Source: Corynebacterium sp. HMSC08A12 (GTDB taxonomy: Bacteria > Actinomycetota > Actinomycetes > Mycobacteriales > Mycobacteriaceae). Taken from it: a stretch of DNA of 64,000 nt. Shown piece by piece: positions 9,614-18,327 of this stretch (its first letter is position 1; each line of letters opens with the position of its first letter). A program made the translations under genes and the position numbers. The notes beneath the pieces are model-generated. The model ran no database searches. It saw only the letters and a list, made by a program, of their open reading frames with translations, and had not been told where the DNA came from. The stretch is taken from assembly GCF_001807485.1 (NCBI RefSeq), contig NZ_KV789189.1:60092-124091 (forward strand), written 5' to 3'.

Positions 9614-9653
9614 ATCCCGCCAGGTCGGACCGTGTGGGGCCGGCTGGCGGGAT
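9614..9653 (-). terminator. Terminator downstream of adk
   Basis: ATCCCGCCAG and CTGGCGGGAT pair perfectly across a 20-base loop. The minus strand continues TTGTGGTTATT. Confidence 0.75.
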
Positions 9654-9675
9654 CAGCGATTCTTGCGCGCGGGGT

Positions 9676-10221
9676 TTACTTGTCCAGCGCGTTCAGCGTG
9701 GTGCAGGAGATGTCCTCCACGGTGCCCTCTGCGTCGATGTTCAGCAGAACGTCCTTGTAGTGGTCGATCAGCGGGGCGGTCTCCTCACGGTAGACCTCCA
9801 GGCGGGTGCGGATGGTGTCCTCGTTGTCATCGTTGCGGCCGCGGGCCAGCATGCGATCAACAACAACGTCCTCGGAGACTACGTAGTTGATGACTGCGTC
9901 CAGGGAGTGGCCGTCCTCCTGCAGCATCTTCTCCAGCAGCTCTGCCTGCTCGATGGTGCGGGGGAAGCCGTCCAGCAGGAATCCGTCGGCGGCATCGTCC
10001 TGGTTCAGGCGGTCGCGAACCATGTCGGCGGTGACGGAGGTCGGGACCAACTTGCCAGCGTCCATGTACTCCTGCGCCTGCTTGCCCAGTTCGGTGCCCT
10101 GGGAGATATTGGCGCGGAACAGATCGCCGGTGGAGATGTGCGGGATCTTCAGTGCATCGGACAGCAGGGATGCTTGGGTGCCCTTGCCAGCGCCGGGAGG
10201 GCCGAGCAGAACTAGTCTCAT
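9676..10221 (-). CDS. adk: Adenylate kinase
   Basis: This interconverts ATP + AMP and 2 ADP. The P-loop [10 protein letters not shown] (residues 7-16), the AMP-binding segment [13 protein letters not shown] and [11 protein letters not shown] are clear. At 181 residues it is the short form with a small LID and no zinc cysteines, as in other actinobacteria. It overlaps the secY stop by 4 nt (ATGA), so the two are translationally coupled. Confidence 0.97.
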   Translation of the reverse strand: MRLVLLGPPGAGKGTQASLLSDALKIPHISTGDLFRANISQGTELGKQAQEYMDAGKLVPTSVTADMVRDRLNQDDAADGFLLDGFPRTIEQAELLEKMLQEDGHSLDAVINYVVSEDVVVDRMLARGRNDDNEDTIRTRLEVYREETAPLIDHYKDVLLNIDAEGTVEDISCTTLNALDK

Positions 10222-11552
10222 TTGAGGAATCCTTCGTAGTTAGACTGCATAACTTGCGATTCGAGTTGCTTGATCGTGGTCAGGGCAACGGACACCAGAA
10301 TCAGGATGGCGGTACCACCGAACGGCATCTGACCCTGGCCTGCGGCCTGCGTCGTCTGCACACCCATGTTGATGAGGATGTTAGGCAGAACAGCAATGAG
10401 AGCCAAGTAGATGGAACCGACGATCAGCAGACGGTTCATCACATATCCAAGATACTCCGCGGTCGGGCGACCCGGGCGGATGCCCGGAATGAAGCCACCG
10501 TACTTCTTCATGTTATCCGCCTGATCGTAAGGATCGTACTGGACGGAGACGTAGAAGAAGGAGAAGAAGATGATCAGTGCCACGTACAGCAGGATGTACT
10601 GCCAGGCAGCCGGGTCCGTCAGCACGGACATGACGTTCTGGTTCCACCAGTTCTCCTGTCCAGCACCTTCCGGGTTTCCGGACTGGATGATCTGAGTAAT
10701 CAGAATCGGAACCGTAAGCAGCGAGGAGGCGAAGATCACTGGGATAACGCCGGCCTGGTTAACCTTCAGCGGCAGGTACGTGGAGGTCTCGCCGTACTGG
10801 CGGCGGCCAATCATACGCTTTGCGTACTGAACCGGGATGCGGCGCTGGCCCTGCTCGATGAAGACCACGCCGACGACCAGGATCAGCACTCCAACCAGCA
10901 CTGCGCCGAAGACGAAGCCACCGGAGCTGGAGAAGATGGAAGCGCCCTGCGCCGGCAGAGAGGTGGCAATACCCGCGAAGATCAACAGCGACATGCCGTT
11001 GCCGATACCGCGGTCGGTGATCAGCTCACCCATCCACATCAGCAGCACCGCACCGGAGGTCATGACCAGCACCATAACTACCAGCCCGAACACACCCGTG
11101 CCGTCCTTCAGTACCTGCACGCCCTGCCCCAGCAGCTGCCGGCGATCCGCCAGCGCCACGATGCCCGCGGACTGCAGCAGCGCCAAAGCCACGGTCAGGT
11201 AACGGGTGTACTCCGTCATCTTCGCCTGGCCGGACTGGCCTTCCTTCTTCAGCTGCTCGAACTTGGGGATCACCACTGTCAGCAGCTGCACGATAATGGA
11301 GGCCGTAATGTACGGCATGATGCCGACGGCAAACACCGAAAGCTGCAGCAGCGCGCCACCTGAGAACAGGTTGATCAGCGAGTACATGGCCGAGCTGTCG
11401 GTTAGGTCGGAGATCTGCGACTGGATCGAGCCGTAATCCACGCCAGGGGTGGGGATCTGGGCGCCGATGCGATAGAGGATGATCATCGCAAGCGTGAACA
11501 AGATCTTCTTGCGAAGATCAGCGTTCTTGAACGCCGAGGTGAGGGCGGACAA
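10218..11552 (-). CDS. secY: Preprotein translocase subunit SecY
   Basis: The central channel of the Sec translocon, with ten predicted membrane helices in 444 residues. Recognisable parts are the N-terminus ([20 protein letters not shown]), the plug region ([19 protein letters not shown]) and the cytoplasmic loop ([26 protein letters not shown]). It is followed directly by adk. Unlike the compact spc operon, 364 nt and a terminator separate it from rplO, so it likely has its own promoter. Confidence 0.98.
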   Translation of the reverse strand: MSALTSAFKNADLRKKILFTLAMIILYRIGAQIPTPGVDYGSIQSQISDLTDSSAMYSLINLFSGGALLQLSVFAVGIMPYITASIIVQLLTVVIPKFEQLKKEGQSGQAKMTEYTRYLTVALALLQSAGIVALADRRQLLGQGVQVLKDGTGVFGLVVMVLVMTSGAVLLMWMGELITDRGIGNGMSLLIFAGIATSLPAQGASIFSSSGGFVFGAVLVGVLILVVGVVFIEQGQRRIPVQYAKRMIGRRQYGETSTYLPLKVNQAGVIPVIFASSLLTVPILITQIIQSGNPEGAGQENWWNQNVMSVLTDPAAWQYILLYVALIIFFSFFYVSVQYDPYDQADNMKKYGGFIPGIRPGRPTAEYLGYVMNRLLIVGSIYLALIAVLPNILINMGVQTTQAAGQGQMPFGGTAILILVSVALTTIKQLESQVMQSNYEGFLK

Positions 11553-11802
11553 ACTTTGCCTCCTGTGTAGTTTCTTACCTTCGTGCGGGATCTACTGGCC
11601 AGCGCACCTGCACTTCAAGATACGCCCGCATAGAGGCGACACTAATTGCAACCTGTACAGGTTAGCAGACAGGACAAATGCTTACGATACTGTACCACCC
11701 ATAGCGGACTACAAATTAAACGCCACTGCCCTGCCACTTCCCTACCACTGCCCTGCCACTGCCCCGGCTCTATCTACCTGGACTCAGAACTCGCCGACGT
11801 GT

Positions 11803-11821
11803 GGGCGTCAATAGGAAAAAC
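11803..11821 (+). repeat. GGGCGTCAATA motif, copy after rplO terminator
   Basis: GGGCGTCAATAGGAAAAAC. On the rplO strand the order is hairpin, TTTTTGTTTTTCC, TATTGACGCCC. Confidence 0.55.
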
Positions 11822-11860
11822 AAAAACGCCCCGCCAGCGCAACAATGCACTGACGGGGCG
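11815..11860 (-). terminator. Rho-independent terminator of rpsH...rplO
   Basis: CGCCCCG...CGGGGCG with an inner CAGcGCA/TGCaCTG stem, followed on the minus strand by TTTTTGTTTTTCC. Confidence 0.85.
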
Positions 11861-11916
11861 ATTCTTGAGAAGCTAAGCGCGGCTAGAGCTAGAACAATCT
11901 AGCCGTCTAGCCGTCT

Positions 11917-12366
11917 TTACTTAGCCTCAGTGGCGGTGCCACCGGCAGCCTCGATCTTCTGCTTTGCAGAGCCCGAGAACTTGTTAGCGGTGACGTTCAG
12001 CTTCACGCTGATCTCGCCGTTACCCAGAACCTTCACCGGCTGGTTCTTGCGAGCCAGACCAGCTGCAACGATGTCTGCAACGGTGACGTCGCCACCGTTG
12101 GAGAATGCCTTCTCCAGGTCAGACACGTTTACCACCTGGTAGGTGACCTTGGCGGGGTTCTTGAAGCCCTTCAGCTTAGGCAGGCGCATGTGCAGTGGCA
12201 TCTGGCCACCCTCGAATGCTGCCGAAACCTGCTTACGAGCCTTGGTGCCCTTGGTACCACGACCTGCGGTCTTACCCTTAGACGCCTCACCACGACCCAC
12301 GCGGGTCTTGGCCTTCTTGGCGCCCGGAGCGGGGCGGAGGTCGTGGAGCTTAATTGGATCGCTCAT
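11917..12366 (-). CDS. rplO: 50S ribosomal protein L15
   Basis: A late-assembly 50S protein. The glycine-rich N-terminus ([20 protein letters not shown]) and the [18 protein letters not shown] motif are diagnostic. At 149 residues it has the usual length. It is the last gene of the rpsH-rplF-rplR-rpsE-rpmD-rplO unit, 2 nt after rpmD. Confidence 0.97.
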   Translation of the reverse strand: MSDPIKLHDLRPAPGAKKAKTRVGRGEASKGKTAGRGTKGTKARKQVSAAFEGGQMPLHMRLPKLKGFKNPAKVTYQVVNVSDLEKAFSNGGDVTVADIVAAGLARKNQPVKVLGNGEISVKLNVTANKFSGSAKQKIEAAGGTATEAK

Positions 12367-12368
12367 GT

Positions 12369-12554
12369 TTACTCTCCTGCCACTTCTTCGACCTCGACCA
12401 TGTGGCGCACAGTGTTGATCTGGCCGCGGACGATCGGGTTGTCCTCGCGGACGACCGTCTGACCAATGCGCTTCAGGCCGAGAGAGCGCATGGAATCGCG
12501 CTGCTTCGGCTTGGTTCCGACCAAGCCCTTAACCTGGGTGATCTTCAAAGCCAT
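12369..12554 (-). CDS. rpmD: 50S ribosomal protein L30
   Basis: A 61-residue small 50S protein. [29 protein letters not shown] and the closing [17 protein letters not shown] are typical of L30. It is tightly packed between rpsE and rplO. Confidence 0.97.
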   Translation of the reverse strand: MALKITQVKGLVGTKPKQRDSMRSLGLKRIGQTVVREDNPIVRGQINTVRHMVEVEEVAGE

Positions 12555-12557
12555 TGC

Positions 12558-13199
12558 TTATGCCCCCTGTCCTGCCGCACGGGCGCGCAGCATAGCGGCC
12601 GGAGCAACCTCGTCCAGGGACTTGCCACGGCGTGCGGCAACCTCTTCCGGACGGACCAGCTGCTTCAGGCCAGCCACGGTTGCGTGGACAATGTTGATAG
12701 CGTTGTCGGAGCCCAGGGACTTCGACAGGATGTCCTGCACGCCGGCGCACTCCAGCACCGGGCGGACAGCGCCACCAGCGATCACACCGGTACCGGGCGC
12801 TGCGGGCTTCATCATGACGATGCCTGCAGCGTCCTCGCCCTGAACCGGGTGGGTGATGGTGCCGTTGATCATCGGTACGCGGAAGAAGTTCTTGCGAGCC
12901 TCTTCTGCGCCCTTCTGGATGGCGGCAGGGACTTCCTTGGCCTTGCCGTAGCCGACGCCGACCATGCCCTGGCCGTCGCCGACGATGACCAGCGCGGTGA
13001 AGCTGAAGCGGCGACCGCCCTTCACAACCTTCGAGACGCGGTTGATGGTAACCACGCGCTCGATGAACTGGCTGCGCTCATCCTGCTGGTTGCGACGATC
13101 GTTACGTCCACCGCGGTCGTTGCGGCCGTTACGCTCGTTGCGCTCCTTCTTGTCGTTGTTCTCGGCGGAGCGTCCGCCGTTACGTTCACGTCCCGACAT
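12558..13199 (-). CDS. rpsE: 30S ribosomal protein S5
   Basis: A small-subunit protein involved in decoding fidelity and mRNA unwinding at the entry channel. The double-stranded RNA-binding-like domain ([18 protein letters not shown]) and the C-terminal domain ([18 protein letters not shown]) are normal. The first ~45 residues form an Arg/Asn/Gly-rich, probably disordered extension, longer than in E. coli S5. The ATG at 13199 sits 8 nt after AAGGA; a GTG one codon earlier is possible. Confidence 0.96.
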   Translation of the reverse strand: MSGRERNGGRSAENNDKKERNERNGRNDRGGRNDRRNQQDERSQFIERVVTINRVSKVVKGGRRFSFTALVIVGDGQGMVGVGYGKAKEVPAAIQKGAEEARKNFFRVPMINGTITHPVQGEDAAGIVMMKPAAPGTGVIAGGAVRPVLECAGVQDILSKSLGSDNAINIVHATVAGLKQLVRPEEVAARRGKSLDEVAPAAMLRARAAGQGA

Positions 13200-13239
13200 C
13201 ACGCGTTCCTTCCGTTGGTGTTGTTCGTGGAGTTGGTCA

Positions 13240-13644
13240 TTAGAACTTCAGACCACCTTCGCGGGCAGCATCAGCCAGAGCGGCGACGCGGCCGTGGTAC
13301 TTGTAGCCCGCACGGTCGAAGACGACAGCCTCGATGCCAGCGGCCTTGGCGCGCTCGGCGATCAGCTGGCCAACCTTCGCACCGCGAGCCTTCTTGTCGC
13401 CCTCCATAGCGCGCACATCGGCTTCCATCGTGGATGCTGCGACCAGGGTGTGGCCTGCAACATCGTCGATGACCTGTGCGTGCATGTGGCGAGAGGTGCG
13501 GTGAATTACCAGACGCGGGGTCTCCGGGGTGCCAGAGAGGGTCTTGCGGATACGGAAGTGACGACGTGCGCGTGCGGTGCGGCGGCGGGTGGAAATGTCC
13601 TTGCCCACCGGCAGACGCTTTTCGTTTTGTGCAGTGTTGCTCAT
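13240..13644 (-). CDS. rplR: 50S ribosomal protein L18
   Basis: This binds 5S r[23 protein letters not shown] and the C-terminal [28 protein letters not shown] match the family. Start and rplF stop share one base (TAATG), which implies coupled translation. Confidence 0.97.
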   Translation of the reverse strand: MSNTAQNEKRLPVGKDISTRRRTARARRHFRIRKTLSGTPETPRLVIHRTSRHMHAQVIDDVAGHTLVAASTMEADVRAMEGDKKARGAKVGQLIAERAKAAGIEAVVFDRAGYKYHGRVAALADAAREGGLKF

Positions 13645-14180
13645 TACTTACCCGTCTTTCCGACCTTGCGACGGACCTGCTCGCCCTCGTAGCGAATGCC
13701 CTTGCCCTTGTAAGGATCATCCTTACGCAGACGGCGGATGTTCGCGGCGATCTGTCCGACCTGCTGCTTGTCGATACCTGCGATGGAGAACTTGGTGTTG
13801 CCATCCACGGCGAAGGTGATACCCTCCGGTGCCTCAATCAGCACAGGGTGGGAGTAGCCCAGTGCGAACTCCAGGTTCTTGCCCTTGAGCTGCACACGGT
13901 AGCCAACACCGAAGATTTCCATGTTGATGGTGTAGCCCTTGGTCACGCCCTCAATCATGTTGAAGACCAGGGAGCGGGACAGGCCATGCAGGGAACGATT
14001 CTTGCGGTGATCATCCGGGCGGGAAACGACGAGCTCCTCGCCTTCCTGGGCCACGGTGATCGGGGCCGGAATGTCCTGGCTCAGGGTACCCTTCGGACCC
14101 TTGACCTCGACAGACTGGCCGTTGATGTTGATGGTGACGCCAGAGGGGACAGCCACCGGTGCCTTGCCAACACGAGACAT
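13644..14180 (-). CDS. rplF: 50S ribosomal protein L6
   Basis: A 50S protein near the factor-binding site with two similar RNA-binding folds. [17 protein letters not shown] at the N-terminus and [24 protein letters not shown] at the C-terminus are diagnostic. Its length of 178 residues is typical. Confidence 0.97.
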   Translation of the reverse strand: MSRVGKAPVAVPSGVTININGQSVEVKGPKGTLSQDIPAPITVAQEGEELVVSRPDDHRKNRSLHGLSRSLVFNMIEGVTKGYTINMEIFGVGYRVQLKGKNLEFALGYSHPVLIEAPEGITFAVDGNTKFSIAGIDKQQVGQIAANIRRLRKDDPYKGKGIRYEGEQVRRKVGKTGK

Positions 14181-14198
14181 GGTTTGGACCTCCTCTAG

Positions 14199-14597
14199 TT
14201 ACCAGACGTAGGCGAGAACTTCTCCGCCTACACCCTTGTTCTGAGCCTCACGGTCGGTCAGCAGGCCGTGGGACGTGGAAATGATGGCCACACCCAGGCC
14301 GCCGAGAACCTGCGGCAGCTCGTTGGACTTTGCGTACACACGAAGACCCGGCTTGGAGACACGACGCAGCCCGGAGATAGAACGCTCGCGGGACGGGCCG
14401 TACTTCAGCTCGATGTCCAGTGTCTTGCCAACCTTGGCGTCATTGACGGTGTAGTCAGCGATGTAACCCTCCTCCTTCAGAATCTCGGCGATGTTCGCCT
14501 TGATCTTGGAGGAAGGCATGGAGACGGACTCATGGAACGCGTTGGATGCGTTCCGCACGCGGGACAGCATGTCCGCGATGGGATCAGTCATGGTCAT
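14199..14597 (-). CDS. rpsH: 30S ribosomal protein S8
   Basis: A primary 16S rRNA-binding protein. [15 protein letters not shown] and the C-terminal [16 protein letters not shown] motif identify it. It opens this operon. Genes rplN, rplX and rplE, which normally precede it directly, lie 1.4 kb upstream behind a terminator and a secreted-protein gene. I see no rpsN (S14) between rplE and rpsH. Confidence 0.97.
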   Translation of the reverse strand: MTMTDPIADMLSRVRNASNAFHESVSMPSSKIKANIAEILKEEGYIADYTVNDAKVGKTLDIELKYGPSRERSISGLRRVSKPGLRVYAKSNELPQVLGGLGVAIISTSHGLLTDREAQNKGVGGEVLAYVW

Positions 14598-14825
14598 AAG
14601 TTTTGACCCATAGCCTTTCTCATTGCGGTTCCCAGCCCACCCAGGATGCGTGTACCGCGCGCTTGCTGGCTACTAGCGCGCCCCATGCTAAATAACGTGG
14701 GGTGCTCGCCGCCGTGTCCGCGCGGCCGCTTTATTGGGCGAGGGGCCTACAACAAAGTGGATTGATGTTTACACTGCTCACGCTGCCATCCCAGTTTTGG
14801 GCATGGGGCAACGCAAGACCTGATA

Positions 14826-14885
14826 ACTCTAGCAATCACCTGCGGGTTTCCCCAAATCGCTGTTTTTCTTGTTTTGGGACGCCCC
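14826..14885 (-). promoter_or_regulatory. Candidate rpsH promoter with GGGGCGTC motif
   Basis: On the minus strand a GGGGCGTCCCAAAACAAGAAA element and the words CAGCGATTTGG stand 30 nt ahead of a TAGAGT -10-like box (14826-14831), about 230 nt before rpsH. The same CAGCGATTTGG stretch follows the motif ahead of rplJ. Confidence 0.45.
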
Positions 14886-15050
14886 TAGGGCCAGAAATCC
14901 AGCAGATCAGGAGTAGGCCAGTCCCAGTCACGACCTAACCCAAAAGTCCGCGCGCTCACCCGACCGCTTCCGCGAGCTGGGGATCGTGGCAATCTTTGAA
15001 CCCGCGGATGCGTAGGCGCTTCGGTCGGTGAACTAGACCGGCGGAGGCAA

Positions 15051-15067
15051 GGGGCGTCACAAAAGAG
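15051..15067 (+). repeat. GGGGCGTCA motif upstream of the 15443 gene
   Basis: GGGGCGTCACAAAAGAG, about 375 nt ahead of the small secreted-protein gene and on the same strand. Confidence 0.5.
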
Positions 15068-15268
15068 TCAACTACCTTCAACAACCCCCGGCGACCGTGA
15101 CGGTGGCTACGTGCGGGGGTTTAGGCGGCGGCTTAAGCGGTGGCGTGCGGGGTTAGTGTGGCGCGTCAAGCAGTGACGGATAAGCGAACACTGTGTGTAG
15201 CATTTGTGCTACATGAGCGGAAAAACAAGAGGAATTAAGTGTCCCTACCTGCACGTTTCAGCCGTTAC

Positions 15269-15322
15269 GTGAATTGCCTCACACTTTTGCTGCACCTGTT
15301 GCGAGAGTGAGGCGCAATTCAC
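15269..15322. promoter_or_regulatory. Long inverted repeat upstream of secreted-protein gene
   Basis: GTGAATTGcCTCAC and GTGAGGcgCAATTCAC face each other across ~24 bases, about 120 nt ahead of the TTG start at 15443. It could be an operator or an RNA structure in the 5' leader. Confidence 0.4.
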
Positions 15323-15442
15323 TACACATGTTGTACGTACACGAAGTACAGACTTGCGGCACCTGGTCGGAACTCGCAGAACCGATCACTACCCCGCCGC
15401 AACTTTGCAGTTTTTATACACCCCTCTCGGAAGGAGATTCCT

Positions 15443-15865
15443 TTGAAGTTCAAGAAGTCCCTCATCACCCTGGCCGCAGCATCCTCCGTCGCCCTGGCTG
15501 GCGTTCCGGCTGCAGTTGCAGACGACGCCGCTGAGGCACCGGTCGCCGCCGATGTCGCAACCCAGCCGGCTGCCGACGAGGCCGCACCGGCTGAGGACGC
15601 TACCGCTGGTGATGACCAGGCTGAGGCAGACGACGAGGCCGAGGCTGGCGAGACCGCAGACGAGAACGCCGAGGGCACCGAGAACGAGGGTTCCTCCGAG
15701 GGCTCCACCGAGGAGGGCACCCAGGGCTCCATCGACGACGAGAAGAAGGAGAAGCTGAAGGGCTCCATCGACAAGCTGGTCGGCTGGGACGACTCCACCT
15801 CTACCCTGGACAAGGTCAAGGACGTAATCGGCTTCATCGGCAAGATCGTTAAGATCTTCCTGTAA
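15443..15865 (+). CDS. Small acidic secreted protein, corynebacterial, function unknown
   Basis: The start is TTG, set by AAGGAG 6 nt upstream. A signal peptide (MKFKKSLITLAAASSVALAGVPAAVA, cleavage near residue 26) is followed by ~70 strongly acidic Ala/Glu/Asp-rich residues. The C-terminal ~40 residues (KLKGSIDKLVGWDDS...DKVKDVIGFIGKIVKIFL) look amphipathic. The signal peptide and the K-x-x-GW-D/N motif are shared with the gene at 17814, so the two are paralogues. A C-terminal amphipathic helix on a small secreted protein could mean a pore-forming or envelope-associated role; that is speculation. A strong terminator follows. Confidence 0.8.
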   Translation: MKFKKSLITLAAASSVALAGVPAAVADDAAEAPVAADVATQPAADEAAPAEDATAGDDQAEADDEAEAGETADENAEGTENEGSSEGSTEEGTQGSIDDEKKEKLKGSIDKLVGWDDSTSTLDKVKDVIGFIGKIVKIFL

Positions 15866-15892
15866 ACCGGCAGCGGATACCAAAAACAAAGA

Positions 15893-15943
15893 ACCCCCGC
15901 TTCCCTAATTATCGAGGAGATCCTCGATGGGAAGCGGGGTTTC
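15893..15943. terminator. Bidirectional terminator between the 15443 gene and rplE
   Basis: CCCCGCTTCCC/GGGAAGCGGGG encloses a second perfect stem ATCGAGGA/TCCTCGAT. T-rich tails occur on both strands. It serves both convergent units. Confidence 0.85.
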
Positions 15944-15954
15944 GTTACGCTGAA

Positions 15955-16524
15955 TTACTCAGCGGAGCCCTTCTGCTTGAAGGGGAAGCCCAGCTCGCGC
16001 AGCAAGGCGCGGCCTTCGTCGTCGTTGGTTGCAGTGGTAACGACGGTGATGTTCATACCGCGAGGACGGTCGATCTTGTCGACGTCGATCTCGTAGAACA
16101 TGGTCTGCTCAGACAGGCCGAAGGTGTAGTTGCCGTGGCCGTCGAACTGCTTGTCGTTCAGGCCGCGGAAGTCACGAATACGCGGCAGAGCGACGGTCAG
16201 CAGGCGGTCCAGGAACTCCCACATGCGGTCGCCACGCAGGGTAACGCGGGCGCCGATGGGCATGCCTTCACGCAGCTTGAAGTTAGCAATAGCCTTCTTC
16301 GCGGTGCGGATCTGCGGCTTCTGACCGGTGATCTTGGTCAGGTCCTCGATTGCACCGTTGATCAGCTTGGAATCGCGAGCAGCGTCGCCGACACCCATGT
16401 TGACGACAACCTTGGTGACGCCCGGGATCTGCATGACGTTCTCGTAGCTGAACTCGCCGTTCAGCTTCTCGCGGATTTCCTCACGGTAGCGAGTCTTCAA
16501 ACGTGGGGTGTAGTTTTCGCTCAT
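15955..16524 (-). CDS. rplE: 50S ribosomal protein L5
   Basis: This binds 5S rRNA and contacts the P-site t[28 protein letters not shown] and the [20 protein letters not shown] stretch are diagnostic, and 189 residues is normal. It ends the short rplN-rplX-rplE operon; the usual next genes are displaced downstream. Confidence 0.97.
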   Translation of the reverse strand: MSENYTPRLKTRYREEIREKLNGEFSYENVMQIPGVTKVVVNMGVGDAARDSKLINGAIEDLTKITGQKPQIRTAKKAIANFKLREGMPIGARVTLRGDRMWEFLDRLLTVALPRIRDFRGLNDKQFDGHGNYTFGLSEQTMFYEIDVDKIDRPRGMNITVVTTATNDDEGRALLRELGFPFKQKGSAE

Positions 16525-16526
16525 CG

Positions 16527-16841
16527 TTAGATGTCCTTCCCGTTGCGCTTGGACACGCGGATCTTCTTACCGTCTTCGTCGAAGCGGTAGCCGATACGGG
16601 TCGGGTTGCCGTCGGAGTCAACGACCATCACGTTGGAAACGTGGATCGGAGCTTCCTGGGTAACGATGCCGCCGGACTCAGCGCCGCGCTCTGGAGCGGA
16701 GTTTGCAACGTGCTTCTTGATTCGGTTGACGCCCTCGACCAGGACCTTGTCGCGCTGCGGGTATGCCTCGATGACCTTGCCCTTTGCACCCTTGTCCGGG
16801 CCGGAGATTACCAGTACGGTGTCGCCCTTACGGATCTTCAT
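16527..16841 (-). CDS. rplX: 50S ribosomal protein L24
   Basis: An assembly initiator of the 50S subunit with a KOW motif ([36 protein letters not shown]; shown in the first ~35 residues). At 104 residues it is normal. It abuts rplN directly and rplE after 2 nt. Confidence 0.97.
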   Translation of the reverse strand: MKIRKGDTVLVISGPDKGAKGKVIEAYPQRDKVLVEGVNRIKKHVANSAPERGAESGGIVTQEAPIHVSNVMVVDSDGNPTRIGYRFDEDGKKIRVSKRNGKDI

Positions 16842-17213
16842 TTAGAGCACCTCCGGAGCCAGGGAAACGATCTTCATGAACTTCTTGTCGCGAAGCTCAC
16901 GTGCGACCGGGCCGAAGATACGGGTGCCGCGGGGATCGTTGTCGTTTGCCTTGATGATGACAGCCGCGTTCTCGTCGAAAGAGATGTAGGAGCCGTCCGG
17001 ACGACGGGTCTCCTTCTTTGCGCGGACGATGACAGCCTTGACGATGTCGCCGGCCTTGACGGTGCCGCCCGGTGCAGCTTCCTTGACGGTAGCTACGACG
17101 ACATCACCGATACCAGCGGAGCGTCGAACGGAACCACCGAGCGGACGGATGACCAGGATTTCCCGGGCACCGGTGTTGTCGGCAACTCGCAGACGCGATT
17201 CTTGCTGAATCAC
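16842..17213 (-). CDS. rplN: 50S ribosomal protein L14
   Basis: A 50S protein at the subunit interface. [19 protein letters not shown] and the C-terminal [24 protein letters not shown] are canonical. It opens a three-gene operon. In most bacteria it directly follows rpsQ, but here ~7 kb of iron-uptake and secreted-protein genes lie between. Confidence 0.97.
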   Translation of the reverse strand: MIQQESRLRVADNTGAREILVIRPLGGSVRRSAGIGDVVVATVKEAAPGGTVKAGDIVKAVIVRAKKETRRPDGSYISFDENAAVIIKANDNDPRGTRIFGPVARELRDKKFMKIVSLAPEVL

Positions 17214-17813
17214 TTGAGTCTCCTAATTTGACCTAGATTTTTGCTTGCCGTGCGTGGGATTTCCGACCCTCGCGCACGCGGTCTGTGCCAGCGCGCGTTC
17301 CCCGCGCCTTCTGGCAACCGCCATATTCTTCCACACCCCTACTCAGCCAACCAAATCGCCGTATCAGAGTTTTTCGGGGCGGCGGTGGATTTCGCTCAGC
17401 GGGGGTATGTTACCCCACCCCCGTGTAACGCTATTTTCGTTCTTTATTGACGCCTCCTCACACCTCATCGCCCCGCATTTCCAGCAGGACTGCTAACGGT
17501 GAACTAGCCTAGTGCTTTGCCCCTCAAAACCACTGCTCAGAATGTGCCCATAGCGTGCGGTTATGTTCAAAAACTTAAGTATCCAGGACGGCGCGGACGC
17601 CAATAAAAGATCGATTCGGGGCAGCCCCCCCCCTTCCCACTAACAGTTACTTTTCAGCTCGCGCCCAGGGGTTATGAAGGATCGCTTATGAGCCGTTTCA
17701 GCGGGCAGGTAGAACTTTTACACTGTGCTTAAAGTGCACGGTCATGTTAAATTGATCCCCGTACCACGGCCAGTTCAGGCCGACGCACCATCTTTCACGT
17801 GAGGATTAAACAC
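17214..17813. other. 600-bp divergent intergenic region
   Basis: This holds the rplN promoter candidate (17407-17456), a run of nine to ten C (about 17622-17632) and the leader of the 17814 gene with an extended -10-like TGTTAAAT at about 17743-17750. No gene is visible. Confidence 0.5.
17407..17456 (-). promoter_or_regulatory. Candidate rplN promoter with GGCGTCAATAAAG motif
   Basis: On the minus strand GGAGGCGTCAATAAAGAA stands 29 nt ahead of TAACAT (17407-17412), ~190 nt before rplN. The -35 position is poor, and a GGGGT/ACCCC hairpin overlaps the -10 area. Confidence 0.45.
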
Positions 17814-18164
17814 ATGAAGCTCAAGAAGTCCCTGCTGGCTCTGACCACCGCCGCTACCGTTGCAGTTGCTGGCTCCACCGCTGCAGTTGCTGAGGAAAAC
17901 AACGGCGCCAACAACTCTTCCATCGAAACCGTCGCCGGCAGCGGGAAGCAGGATGGCACCGAGAACGACAACAACAACGACGGCGAGCCGGGCAAGAAGG
18001 ACATCGCTGGCTCCGCAAACAAGTTCTTCGGCTGGAACGAGAAGACCAAGGGCATCGAGAAACTCACGACCGTCGTTACCCTGATCACCACCGTTGCAGC
18101 CCTGGTTGGCGGCATCGTTTCCCTGTTCAACAACTTCCAGAAGCTGGGCAAGCTGGCCAAGTAG
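17814..18164 (+). CDS. Small secreted protein, paralogue of the 15443 gene
   Basis: The ATG at 17814 is preceded by GAGGA at 8 nt spacing. A signal peptide (MKLKKSLLALTTAATVAVAGSTAAVA) precedes an Asn/Gly/Glu-rich stretch (residues 27-62), then AGSANKFFGWNEKTKGIEKL and a hydrophobic segment (TTVVTLITTVAALVGGIVSLF, about residues 82-103) with a basic tail. It shares the signal peptide and the F/L-x-GW-N/D motif with the 15443 gene but is less acidic and has a real hydrophobic segment near its end. The two paralogues bracket the rplN-rplX-rplE operon. Function unknown. Confidence 0.8.
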   Translation: MKLKKSLLALTTAATVAVAGSTAAVAEENNGANNSSIETVAGSGKQDGTENDNNNDGEPGKKDIAGSANKFFGWNEKTKGIEKLTTVVTLITTVAALVGGIVSLFNNFQKLGKLAK

Positions 18165-18236
18165 GAACAGCCGGTTCCCACTAGGAGCTAGGTTCCGGCT
18201 GATCCCTTAAGTAGACAGGTCAGCCATACAGTTTCA

Positions 18237-18274
18237 AGCCCCGTGGCGATCCTCGGATCCCCGCGGGGCTTTTG
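18237..18274 (+). terminator. Terminator of the 17814 gene
   Basis: AGCCCCG and CGGGGCT pair across ~20 bases and are followed by TTTTGC. Confidence 0.8.
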
Positions 18275-18300
18275 CTACCCCTCGCCCTTTCACTTTTGCT

Positions 18301-18319
18301 TTAGGTAAGGGTAAGGTAA
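18301..18319 (+). promoter_or_regulatory. DtxR-type iron box upstream of siderophore-interacting protein
   Basis: TTAGGTAAGGGTAAGGTAA matches 14 of 19 positions of the DtxR consensus TTAGGTTAGCCTAACCTAA. It ends 8 nt before the ATG and covers the likely -10, so iron-loaded DtxR would block transcription. Confidence 0.75.
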
Positions 18320-18327
18320 CTCCCATT

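Larger units (their letters stand above)
11553..11916. other. secY upstream region
   Basis: This carries the palindrome CCTGTACAGG (11652-11661), short tandem CACTGCCCTGCC-type repeats (about 11722-11764), a GGGCGTCAATA motif and the rplO terminator. No gene is visible. The secY promoter must lie here but I cannot place it securely. Confidence 0.5.
14598..15442. other. 845-bp divergent intergenic region
   Basis: This contains the rpsH upstream signals (14826-14885), a GGGGCGTCACAAAAGAG motif, a CCCCCG...CGGGGG hairpin (15090-15120), a TGTAGCA/TGCTACA hairpin (15196-15213) and a larger inverted repeat (15269-15322). No ORF here looks real. Confidence 0.55.

Noticed and set aside
14598..15950. 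A place for rpsN (S14) between rplE and rpsH
   Set aside because: No frame shows S14 motifs; S14 must be elsewhere in the genome.
17619..17632. C homopolymer as a phase-variation tract
   Set aside because: It lies ~180 bp upstream of the nearest start, outside a promoter spacer I can define; it may also be a sequencing artefact.
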